Origin: Lathyrus oleraceus | Lineage: Eukaryota > Streptophyta > Magnoliopsida > Fabales > Fabaceae | Direction: 5' to 3' | NCBI RefSeq assembly: GCF_024323335.1 | Contig: NC_066579.1 | Location: forward strand, 243,099,068 to 243,163,067 | DNA: 64,000 nt | In this document: positions 46,336 to 57,000 of the stretch, in pieces | How the letters are laid out: each line of letters begins with the position of its first letter | Position numbering within the stretch: position 1 is the stretch's first letter | Translations under genes and position numbers: made by a program | Notes under the pieces: generated by a model | Seen by the model: only the letters and a program-made list of their open reading frames with translations | Databases searched by the model: none | Told to the model about the DNA's origin: nothing

Positions 46336-47376
46336 GTTGACTTTCCTCTTTTGCTTTGCTTGTTTGTTATTGCTCATTGTCTATTCCAAAGGACACACTT
46401 GAATCATCTTCTATATGATCTCAAGAGGTGAACCTTCTAGGAAGTTTTACACTCCATCTTCATCCATTCATCCCTCTTTGTCCTAAACCTTTTCACACAT
46501 TGCTTTCAAAACTTGAGATAAATATTGTGCAAACATCTTCATGCTTTCAAATTAGAAACCTGGACCCTAAGTCCTTGACTTTTCAAACTCCATTTCATAA
46601 TACTTCTTTTGAATCAATCTTAATCATACTTTGACCCTCCTTTTGTGAATAATCATAATCAATTAACTTCACCCATCCAATTGTTTTGTGGCATTGTCCA
46701 TTCTTGTTAAGTTTTCATACATTAGCCATATGTTTGATTTATCCTAGTTGGTTGATGTTAATCTCGCCTATTTGTCCTTAGTTGATTGAATTGTAAGTCT
46801 TCCTTGCTTATTATAGGGTTAACCCCTCACTAGCAAGTTGAAGCTTTTCTCACATGGTGGACTTGTTGTTTGTATAAGGTTGAGTTTTCTCCCGTGGATA
46901 ACGTAAGACCTTAAGGCTTGTGTTTAAAATTGAACTCACTAACTTTTGGAAATCTTTTAGCCGAACTACGGCGTTTTGATCCTTACCTTTGATGGAAGGT
47001 ACGTAGGCAACGGGTTCTTCCGTTCGAACAGAAAAACAATAAAAATTGTATATTCTTTTCTCATCATCCCATTCATGTTTGCACAATAATATTTCAAAAC
47101 AAATAACAATTTTGTACAACAAGTGTGAAAAGGGCTCCCTAGGAGTACCTAGGACGTAGTGGGTGCCTAACACCTTCCCATTGCGTAATTTACCCCTTAC
47201 CCAGACTCTCTGATCTTTTCATTAGTTTTCTATGTGTAAAACTTCTTAGGCTTTTGTTCGCTTTTTAGCCAGTCCTTTGGATAAATAAAAGTGCGGTGGC
47301 GACTCGATTCATTGTATGCTTTGCTTTTGATTTAATCAATAAATCATATAGCGACGAATACACCGCTACAGAAAAG

Positions 47377-47394
47377 TGGCGACTCTGCTGGGGA
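47377..47394 (+). other. Primer-binding site of element E1
   Basis: TGGCGACTCTGCTGGGGA, six bases after the LTR end. It is complementary to a tRNA ending in TCCCCAGCAGAGTCGCCA, which fits the tRNA-Arg primer known for Ogre elements. Confidence 0.9.
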
Positions 47395-48394
47395 CAGAAT
47401 CCTTGGTAGTATTGCCTACTTTTCACCCTTGTTGTGTGCTATATTGTTATTTGTTATATGACATGTTTTTGTACCATTTGGGATAACTGTATTGATTGTA
47501 ATGTTTGAATTGCTTGATATACAATTGCTGTTTGCTTTGGTGATCTCTGTGAGATGAGTTCTATACCCGAACTCGAGTGCACTCTAGGATAGGAGAATGA
47601 CATAGTCTTGTTGACTGGTGTGGAGTATTCCTTAGCCAGTTGACTTGCGAGCCCATTCACTTGGCGGAGGTCATGTTGGATTAATAATGTCACACAAGTT
47701 ATTTGTGGTTAGGCATTATTCTTTCAATCATGTGCCTTAGAAGCCAAGGACCGTAGTTTACCAAGCCCATCTTGGCCTTTTTTTTAGGACGTAGTGCGGA
47801 GGTCGTTCAGATGTAAGATCTGATGCGATTGTTACGCGATACTACACTCATAAGAGTTTCTCTTGAGAATATTTTTGGAATACGAGTATTCGTTCCTCCG
47901 ATAAGATTCGAAAGATGGAACGATGATTATGGGAACCTCTTGTAGAACATGTCTGGCAGGTTTAAACCCTAGTACACTCCCTTTGGGTGGTTCTTAACCG
48001 AAACTCCATGCTCGTGACTCTCAACAAACCCGTGATTCGTGGTTGAGTCGTTCAGACAACCTTAATATCAATGGAACCTGGGTGTTGATCAGGTATAAAA
48101 CCTAAATCCCCCAAAACGGATGGTTGATATTAAGAATGTTCGAGCCGGTTCATGTACCGTTAATATCAATGGAACTTGGGTGTCGATAAGGTGAAAACCT
48201 AAATCCACCAAAATGGATGATTGATATTAGGGATACAATGAGCTTTCCCATGACCTTTGTTTGGTGTGACTTGTTTGATCCTTGAGTGTGATTGTTGCAT
48301 TCATGCATTCATGCATTCATCTGCACTTCATGTCATCAAAAAAAAATAAAAAATTCAAGGAACTTCAAAGGGTTTATTTGCAAAATTTTCAGAC
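47395..48394 (+). other. Leader of element E1 with two tandem stem-loops
   Basis: About 1 kb between PBS and ORF1. Stem-loop 1 pairs CTTAATATCAA (48061-48071) with TTGATATTAAG (48124-48134). Stem-loop 2 pairs TAATATCAAT (48161-48170) with ATTGATATTA (48220-48229). An A-rich tract and CATTCATG repeats come just before ORF1. Candidate packaging or translation element by position only. A small reverse-strand ORF at 47454-47693 has no recognised product. Confidence 0.7.
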
Positions 48395-49252
48395 ATGGAA
48401 AGACCAAAAAGGCATACAAAGAAGTGCAGCTTTAGACAGCCCGATGTAAAGGAGTTAAGGAATCTGACATCTTATGTATTAGATCCCTTGGGTTTCAAAG
48501 CTCGCTATGGGAAGCTTCTGCCTCTGCTGACTACTCAGGTTGATGAAGGGTTGATGAGTACTCTAGCGCAGTTTTATGATCCTCTGTACCACTGCTTCTC
48601 TTTCCCGGACTTCCAGCTGTTGCCAACTTTGGAGGAGTATTCTCACCTTATTGGGATTCCGATTCTGGATCAAGTGTCGTTCAGTGGCCTAGAGAGTATT
48701 CCGACTGCTCGAGAGATTGCCAGCTTGTTGCACATAGATGAAGATTTGATTAGGGCTAATCTGACTACCAAAGGCGGAATTCAGGGTTTTCCTTCCGAGT
48801 TCCATGCAAGGCTAACTTTCAAATGCACGAATAATGTGGCGGAGTATGAAGCCTGTATTATGGGACTTGAAGAATGCATTGATTTGAGAATCAAGCATCT
48901 TGATGTGTATGGTGATTCGGCCCTGGTTGTCAATCAGATCAAGGGAGAATGGGAGACGAATCAACCTGGTCTCATTCCGTATAGAGATTATGCAAGGAGA
49001 ATTTCAACATTCTTCACAGAAGTTGAATTTTATCACATTCCTCGAGAGGATAATCGGATGGCAGATGCGCTTGCCACGCTTGCTTCCATGATTGTAGTCA
49101 GATGGTGGAATGATGTCCCCAATATTACTGTGATGCGTTTGGACAGACCAGCTCACATATTTGCAATCGAAGAAGTGAAAGATGACAAGCCTTGGTATTT
49201 TGATATCAAGAATTTCCTCCAGAACCAGGTATACCCGCCTGGGCATCTGTGA
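48395..49252 (+). CDS. Chimeric ORF: ORF1 N-terminus fused in frame to the second RNase H
   Basis: 285 codons. Residues 1-136 equal the start of E2 ORF1 (MERPKRHTKKC to GFPSEF). From residue 137 the reading is the rear part of the archaeal-type RNase H (RLTFKCTNNVAEYEAC, VYGDSALVV, MADALATLASM) and the linker to integrase. A deletion removed the rest of ORF1, gag, protease, RT and the first Asp-containing part of the RNase H. The junction at 48803 lies at a GTTCC/TTCC word, so short homology may have helped. The RNase H keeps the Glu and later Asp positions but lacks the DGA Asp, so activity is not expected. The frame stops at TGA 49250-49252 because one base is missing. Confidence 0.85.
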   Translation: MERPKRHTKKCSFRQPDVKELRNLTSYVLDPLGFKARYGKLLPLLTTQVDEGLMSTLAQFYDPLYHCFSFPDFQLLPTLEEYSHLIGIPILDQVSFSGLESIPTAREIASLLHIDEDLIRANLTTKGGIQGFPSEFHARLTFKCTNNVAEYEACIMGLEECIDLRIKHLDVYGDSALVVNQIKGEWETNQPGLIPYRDYARRISTFFTEVEFYHIPREDNRMADALATLASMIVVRWWNDVPNITVMRLDRPAHIFAIEEVKDDKPWYFDIKNFLQNQVYPPGHL

Positions 49253-50438
49253 AAGATAGGAAAACTTTGAGAAGGTTGGCAGGCAGTTTCTACCTTAGTG
49301 GTGAAGTGCTGTATAAGAGAATTTTGATATGGTTTTGCTCAGATGCGTGGATAGACACGAAGCAAACCTATTGATGACTGAGGTCCATGAGGGTTCATTT
49401 GGTACTCATTCCAATGGACATGCCATGGCTAAGAAGATGTTGAGAGCAGGCTACTATTGGCTGACAATGGAGTCTGACTGTTGCAAGTATGTGAAGAAAT
49501 GTCACAAGTGTCAAATTTATGCGGATAAGATTCATATTCCTCCGACACTTCTGAATGTGATTTCGTCACCATGGCCTTTCTCTATGTGGGGAATCGACAT
49601 GATCGGCATGATTGAGCCGAAAGCGTCCAACGGACACCGGTTTATTCTCGTAGCAATTGATTACTTCACCAAATGGGTTGAAGCCGCTTCATACGCGAAT
49701 GTAACCAGGCAGGTGGTTGTGAAGTTTATCAAGAACCAGCTGATTTGCTGTTATGGTGTGCCAGAGAGGATCATTACTGATAATGGATCTAATCTGAATA
49801 ATAAGATGATGGATGAGTTGTGCGCTGAATTCAAGATTGCACACCATAATTCCTCTCCCTACAGACCTAAGATGAATGGGGCTGTTGAAGCTGCTAATAA
49901 GAATATCAAGAAGATTATCCAGAAGATGACTGTCACGTACAAAGATTGGCATGAGATGCTGCCATTTGCTTTGCACGGGTATCGTACGTCTGTACGCACT
50001 TCAACAGGGGCAACCCCTTTCTCTCTTATTTACGGCATGGAAGCTGTTCTCCCAGTAGAGGTGGAGATCCCATCAATGAGAGTCTTGATGGAAGCCAAGT
50101 TGACTGATGCTGAATGGATTCAGAGTCGTTATGACCAATTGAATTTGATTGAAGAGAAGCGGTTAACTGCCATGTGTCATGGTCAGTTATATCAGCAGAG
50201 AATGAAGAAAGCATTCGATAAGAAGGTCAAGCCTCGTGAGTTCCGAGAAGGTGACCTCGTGCTCAAGAAAGTTTTGTCTTTCGCTCCCGATTCCAGGGGC
50301 AAGTGGACTCCAAACTACGAGGGTCCATATGTTGTTAAGAGAGCCTTTTCAGGCGGAGCTTTGATGCTTACAACAATGGATGGGGAGGATTTCACTCGTC
50401 CTGTGAATTCAGATGCAGTCAAGAGATACTTTGCCTAA
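49253..50438 (+). pseudogene. Integrase of element E1 (core intact, upstream frameshifts)
   Basis: The main open stretch is 49329-50438 (369 codons, stop TAA). It has H20/H27/H31 and C58/C61 zinc ligands, then D90 (GIDMIG), D151 (ITDNGSN) and E187 (AVEAAN), i.e. D-x35-E, then GKWTPNYEGPYVV and DAVKRYFA. Compared with element B two single-base losses flank the linker: one near 49242 creates the stop of the chimeric ORF, and one near 49321 restores the frame. The first Met (49329) is internal, so this is a polyprotein end, not a natural start. Catalytic residues are complete but the protein cannot be made in one frame from ORF1. Confidence 0.85.
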
Positions 50439-50490
50439 AAAAAAAGGGTATATGCAAAAGAAAAAACAAAATAACTCGCTAAGTTGAAAA

Positions 50491-50545
50491 CCCGAAAGGG
50501 CGGCTTAGGCAAAAATGAGCGTCTCAGTGGAGAACCCGCAAGGGT
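50491..50545 (+). other. Pair of GNRA-type hairpins after the integrase stop, element E1
   Basis: CCC-GAAA-GGG at 50491-50500 and ACCC-GCAA-GGGT at 50534-50545, each followed by a TTAGGCAAAAAT or CCAGGCAAAAAT tail. Confidence 0.55.
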
Positions 50546-53500
50546 AATCCAGGCAAAAATTAGAGACTTGAAAAAAAAAATATTTGCATCCCGCTAGATT
50601 GAGTACCTCACCCTGGGGCAATCTAGGCAAAGATTAGGGATTTGGCAAGTAACTGCATCCTGACAAGACTTTCTGTTCCACAGCTGTCATTTCGTCAGAG
50701 GATTCTCGATTCATCGTCAAACTGAAGCTTCGAATACATCGAGATTCAAATTGGTAGAGAAAGGATCATTATGTTCAATGTAGCCCTCTTCCAATATATA
50801 TCACTGATTTCAAATTTGTACAGATCTATGGAGTCTTGCCATTTGCAGGCTACCATTCCATGAAATGAATTTGAGCTTTTATCCAATTATTTGCACTCTT
50901 ATTTGTTTCAATTCAACAAATGTTATGCATGTTTTAATTGATAAAATATCATTGTTTTTAAACAAATCAAATTTTTCAAAAAAATTGTTGTTTTTAGACA
51001 AAGTGAATATCTATAAGGTTCAAAGGATACTCAAGAATATCTCAGTGCTCTCCCAAGGGTGGCATGATCTCCAACAGGCAAGACATTTGGTTCATATTCC
51101 TGGTTTGGTAGTATCTTCTTTCTCCAGATCTTGTGATGGGGTTGTTCCCCAGCATAGTTGCAAGCAAAGTGTTGTTGAAGACTCAGTTTTCTCCAGCAGC
51201 AATTTTCCCCAGTAGAGTGGTTTATGCAGTTGGATTCTACTTGGATGATGTTCTTCTCCTTCAGTGGGTTGTTCCCCGGAGTTGTTTGGAGTTGCAGAAC
51301 TTTTTGTTTCTCAGTTGATGCTGAGATCCCCTGCGGATCTTCGAGATTTTCTCTTGTTCCCCAACAGATTCGTCTTGGTGGCTGTTTTGCCCGTTGTGAC
51401 TTTCTGTACCCTGGTTGGGTTGTTTGCTGATCCATCACTCAGAGATTTGGTGTTTCCTGATATCTCTGATCCTCTGCTCCCCAGCAGTACCCGCAGATCT
51501 ATGCTTTATAGCATGTAGATCTCCGCAGATTGACTTTCCAGTTGGTTCTCCCTTGGAAGTATAGTACCGGGCGTTTGATTCCTGGACCTGTTTGTGTTAG
51601 ATATGTCTGTTTTGTCAGCATTCATCAAGCATAAATCACGCATATTCATGCATATTCATAAACATTCAGATATTCATGTTGCATTTTTTTGCCATATATC
51701 TTTCGTTTGTCGTTTCCTGCTATGGATACAGATCCCCAATAGATCTCCCCTAGCGGATGTCGGGTGTTAAATCTCTCCATATAGAGTCAGCCCCATAAGC
51801 AGAAAGTGTCTGTTGTCTTTCCTTCTGCAGTTCCCCATTGAGATATATCCTCGTGGATGACGGTTTCTTCCGTTTCCTCCCAACATATATATTGGGACAG
51901 ATTTTCCTATTTTGAGTTACATCCTCATTAGGACGTGTCTTGATTCAGTCTATCTTCTCGGATTGATCCCGAATTGGCTATTTGTCAACTGTCTTGTGCT
52001 TCCCAGTGGTTTGTTCCCCAGCGGAGTTTTTCGGGCCTCTACCCTTATGCCGGTAGTTGTAAGTCCTATTTTCTTTGCCCTTTCAGCGGAATTGGTGGTT
52101 ATATACCTTTTATTCCTCGGCAAGTTTGTTTGGTTTTCTACCCCGTATTCGGTAGATGTAAACCCTAATTCATAGTTATCCCCACCAGAGTATGGCTATT
52201 ACCTCGTATTCGGTAGTTGTAAGTCCTATCTTTTTTCCCCTAACAGAGATAACCTTTGTGGTTCGTCCTGATTGTAAGTGGATCCCTGTTGTTGTGGTTT
52301 TATCCCTAACAGAGTTGGTGTCTCCCTGTGGTGATTTCTATCCCCAGTTGAGTCTGTGGTCTTCTACCCCGTATTTGGTAGCTGTAAATCCCAGGTGTTG
52401 ATTCTTTCTCCTCAGCGGAGTTTGTGCCTTGTGGTACAGTTGGATAATTGCCGGATGCTTGCAATTTATCCCCAGCGGGTCTCCTTTCATTTACCCTTGT
52501 GTTGGTAATGTTGTTGTTCCCTTTGATTGGTCATCATTATATACCTAGTTTGGTATCCCGATACCTTTCTTTTCGGTTGATTTATCCTTTATTAACCCAG
52601 TAACCGGTTGTGGATAATCTTCCATGCGAGTATGTTATTCACGGTCTGCCGGTAATGAATAATATATCTCATGCACTCTTCAGTCGAAGCCTTTTGTGTT
52701 TCCCTGGTCGAGTAAGTTTCGTTATTTCCCTTTGTGGAATCGAATATTCTCTGTTCTTTGGATAATTGCCGGATGCTCGCAATTTATCCCTTTGAGTTAT
52801 CTTTCGTTTACCCGGATGCTTGGTATCGATTGTCTCTCTTTTTGGTTAGTCACCTATTATATACTTCGGTATCTCTGGTGTCTTTTCCTTTCGAGTATAT
52901 TATTCACGGTCTGCCGATAATGAATAATATGTCTCATGCGCTCTTTAGTTGGAATCCTTTGTTGATTTTCCCCAGCTGAGCAAGATTTGTATTCTTTGAA
53001 GAATCGAATATCCATCCTTAAACCAGTTTGTGTTTTGGATGATGAGTGTTTTGGCATATATACCAATCCACGTTTTCGGTAGATCACCTATTATATGCTT
53101 TGGTATCTCTGGTGTTTCCTACCATGCGAGTTTATTATCTACGTTCTGACGGTAATAGATAATATATCTCATGCGAGTTTTCTTATCCACGGTCTACCGG
53201 TAATGGATATTATATCTCATGCACTCTTTGGGTTTGTGTCCCCAGTTGAGTAAGGTTCGTTTTCCCGTTGTGGATTCGAATGTCCATCCTGTAAGTCGAT
53301 TTGCTTCTTCAAGCCCTCCTTTCGGATGATGAGTGTTTTGGCATATATACCAATTCACGCCCCTTCTGCTCCCTATTATGACCTCGGTCCCCTGCGGAGT
53401 CAGTTTTGCCTGAGTTGATGTACCTTTTTCAGGTCTTTCTCAGATACTTGGTTGATTGATATCTCTCACCCTTATACCGGTTTTAGATATTCATTCTTCC

Positions 53501-54013
53501 TGAGTTTGTTACCCTTATACCGGTAACATCTCATTCTTTGGTGCTTCTTCAGTGGAGTTTCCTATTGCTTTTTCCCAGGAGTCAGCTTGTGTCTCTCCAA
53601 TGGATGTACTTCCTTTGGGATTTTCTTTTCCCCAGTGTGAGTCCTTCACTCCCCAGTTAGGTCTCCAGTCTGATTTCTGTTATTACCCTAATCAGAGTCG
53701 TGTCTTGTTCGCGCTGTGTCAGTTTTGTTTTTCCCCAACTTGAAGTCGTGTCCTGCTCACGCATTCTTTTTCTTTTACTATCCCCAATGAGAATCTTGTT
53801 AGAGTCTCTATTCCTGGTGAGTGTATTACTCTGATGGATCGTCTTTTCTTCTGTGTGAACTGTATCCCCACAGAGTTTGTGTCTTTTGCATACATACATT
53901 TGCATCATGAGGTCTCTTAGGGACCAAAATTTGTCTCATTACTGTTATTTAAGCCCATTCTACCGCGTCGAGATGAAGATTTCTAAACTTCACTTCTCCG
54001 GCTAGAATGACCT

Positions 54014-54027
54014 TAAATAGGGGCATC
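54014..54027 (+). other. Polypurine tract before LTR2
   Basis: TAAATAGGGGCATC immediately before TGTAAGACCCC, identical to the tract at 41925-41938. Confidence 0.75.
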
Positions 54028-57000
54028 TGTAAGACCCCAATTTTGTCCCTAAGATCCCTCATGGCATCATATCATACCATATCATTGCCTCAAGGATCTT
54101 TGTACACCTTTGCTTCCCTCCTAGTGGGTGGGTTATCTTGTGAGTGTGGTTCTTGATCACCAAGCATGTATTGCATTTGTGTATCATTGCTTTTCATCTG
54201 TCTATTAACCAAAAGTACAAAAATATTGTCATCTAACCATGCTACTTGCAGATGAAGCCAGCTAGGTCAAATCAGTCAAAACAGTCATTGAGCAATAGAT
54301 GGTGGCCATTCTTGAAGAATTTGGGCACCATGATCATTCATCAAGAGTTCATATGAGTTGTGACATCATTTTGAATCAAGATCTCAAGTGGTAGGGGCTT
54401 GGAATTCATCAGAACATGGTTCAGTCAACCAAAACCCTAGCAAAGTCAACTGTGGTCAACTGTGCATTTAATCAGTGATTTGATGGTGGGAATTGGTTTG
54501 AGAGGTCTCATTCATGTCCATATAAGCCTCATATAACATGTCAAACATCCACAGTGAAGAATTTGAGGTCAGACAAAAAGTTTCCAAAAATAGTAAGTTG
54601 ACCTGTAATTGGAATTTGCCAAAAATGGAAAGTTCTTCTCCTCAAAATTACTTCATCATACAAGCTTCAAATGAATTTTTGTCCAACATGAAAGTTTAAG
54701 ATCTTGTTCTCCCATTTCCAAAAAGTCCAAGAACACTCATTTCTCATGTGTGGTTGGTAAGTTATGATCAAATCATTCTCATGATTTTTTGAACTTCAAA
54801 GTGAGATAACTTTCAAACCATTTGGCCAAATTGAGTGACGTTTTTTGCTACAAGTCACATTTGACATGCTCTATCCAAATCCTTCATCACATTTCACCAA
54901 AAATCTTCCAATCAAAATGGCCTTTTTCAAGTGCATTGAATTAAAAAAGAGAGGGGTGAAAAATTGACTTTCAAATTAATCATTGCCTACACATTCTACC
55001 AATTACAAAAGTTCAAAAACCAAATTTGGGATGTGTTTAGGCCCATTTTCGCACTGTAGCATGCCATGCACATGCAACTTAAGTGTTTTTACCAATTAAC
55101 CAAAACACCTCATTTGAGCTAATCTCATTTGCCATTCCACTAACCTTGTTTAGGCATTCTTAGTCAGCAGTATATATTGGATATTTCAGACTGGAAAACC
55201 CTAGCCACATTTTACAAAACTCAGATTCAAACATTTTCTCTCAAAAAACTCTCATCCTTCACTTGAATTTTTCTGGAAAATTGTCAAAGAACTCGTGCTC
55301 TTGTGCATTGGTCCATCATTCACTATCCTTTTTGAAGCTTTTGCAAGCATTATTTCACAACTGTAGAACAAAGAACAACACTGTTGCATTGGAGCTTCAT
55401 TCATGGCAGCTACTTGTTTGAGCTAGATCGTGCAAGCTGAGCTCCAAATCCTACTTCTATTCATCAATACAAACATCAAGGCGCAGCTGTTTCGCACTTA
55501 CACGGCCAAAGAACTCCAGAATCATCTCTGCTCTTCAAATCAGGTAAACTTTCGAAACTCTTTATTCTTGAAATCATGTTGTGCTTTGGAAGGATCTTGC
55601 CATGCTGAGTTCACTGAATGTTGTAGTTTTGATTTTGGTTAAGTATTAAGAGAGAAATATGGATTTGAAGTTTGTTGGTCAAATATTATCTTGCTCGATT
55701 CTTCCATGATAGTTTGAATTAAGGTTAATGAATGTTGGAATGTTGATGTACTCGTTGAGATGAGTCGAATGGTGTGTCCATTTCCCAAATCTAGAACAAA
55801 AAGTTCATCACGATGATGAACAAGATGAACAGTGCATAAACCCTAAATTTTTCTTCACCCAGAACATGTTTGATCCACTGGATTTTCGTTTTGCATGAAA
55901 TTCACTGTTTCATTGGCCATGCACCAATCAGCACAAGACACGCCCTTAAGTGAAACGCGGCGTTTCACTTAAGTGGCCGTGTAATTACAGAATTGCCATT
56001 GCCGTGTTTTATTTCATTTAAATCATTTTCTTTTTTCAATTTTAATTTCATTTTGATCTTCAATCTTCAAAAATTCGTAACTCTGCCAATATTTGTCCAA
56101 ATTTGATGGGATTTTTTGTGAAATGCTCCTCATGATCTCTAGTTTATTATGGTGATTTTTCCAGATTTTTTGCACGTGTGGATTTTTAAATGTGCTAGGG
56201 TTTGTTCATGTGTGTCCATTTTGTGTATGCCATGCCATTTTGCTTATGAAATAATGATACTTAATCCAATGCCTCTGAAAATTTTTGTGCTTAAACTAGA
56301 CATGCTCATGGTGATTTTGGTGTAGAGTTTGTGATTTTATCATTGCTGGTTGATGAGATATGATTTTTTGAATAGAGGTGTGACAATTTGTGTCACACCA
56401 TTCATGTCCAACTTCATGATTTTAATTACCATGCTTATTGAACTCAAAATGGTCTGGATTTTTGCATGAATATACTTATGGATGTTGAGAATACATGTGA
56501 ATTTTTCTGGAATTATTGATGGCATTTCCTATTTGATTGGAATTTTCTCCCCTGTTTGGTCATTTGTTGATTTTTGGTGATACATGTTTGTATTTGGTTT
56601 GTGAAATTCTGGTTATTAATTGGATGGGTGTGAAATTTGGCATGAGTAATGTAGACATCTTGAAGTTTATCATGGCTTTGGTCCCATTCATTTATCATGT
56701 TTTGTTTCTGTTTTATGATTAATTGAAGTTGGTGCATGTTTTGATGCTTTGTATGAGTTTGCTTGAACTTGCTTTGACTTTCTGATTTTCATTGACCTAC
56801 TTCCTTTGATCCAAATGAGCTGAATTTTGGTATGCTTATCATGTTATGGATGATGTTTGATCATGAATTATTTGAGGATTTATTGAAATGTTTGTGATTA
56901 GATTTGAGTGGAGCCTTTCTGTTGACTTCTTTGAGGTTCTATATGACATGTTTTGACCTAGTTTGTTTGTGAAATGATAATGATGAATGATATGAATGTG

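Larger units (their letters stand above)
41939..47370 (+). mobile_element. LTR1 of element E (5.43 kb)
   Basis: TG...CA bounded: starts TGTAAGACCCCAATTTTGTC after a polypurine tract, ends CACCGCTACA six bases before the PBS. Near-identical to 54028-59454; about seven differences in the first kilobase by eye. It serves both as 3' LTR of E0 and 5' LTR of E1. TATA-like site at 43083-43090, a 29-base palindrome at 43857-43885, a degenerate GATTGGTATAAG(C/T)CCA repeat at 46110-46335, and a PBS-like word in U5 at 47297-47305. No genes inside; the reverse-strand ORF at 46850-47173 has no recognised domain. Confidence 0.95.
39091..48803 (+). repeat. Long direct repeat, copy 1 (matching 51180-60886)
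   Basis: Copy 1 holds 3' UTR, LTR1, PBS, leader and the first 136 codons of ORF1. It matches 51180-60886 almost base for base at an offset falling from 12089 to 12083 through small indels. Both ends are sharp: left at GACTCAGTTTTCTCC, right at CCTTCCGAGTTCC. The repeat comes from tandem retrotransposon units sharing LTRs. Confidence 0.95.
50439..54027 (+). other. 3' UTR of element E1
   Basis: Starts with GTTGAAAACCCGAAAGGGCG. Hairpins CCC-GAAA-GGG (50491-50500) and ACCC-GCAA-GGGT (50534-50545) follow the integrase stop. 50600-51179 is AT-rich without further features. From 51180 it repeats 39091-41938, including the TCCCCAGCAGAGT-like motif series. Small ORFs are shared with the first copy and show no domain. 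Confidence 0.85.

Noticed and set aside
46850..47173. 107-codon reverse-strand ORF conserved at 58934-59257
   Set aside because: Lies in the R/U5 part of the LTR and is present twice because the LTR is; no recognisable domain. Weakly possible, not supported.
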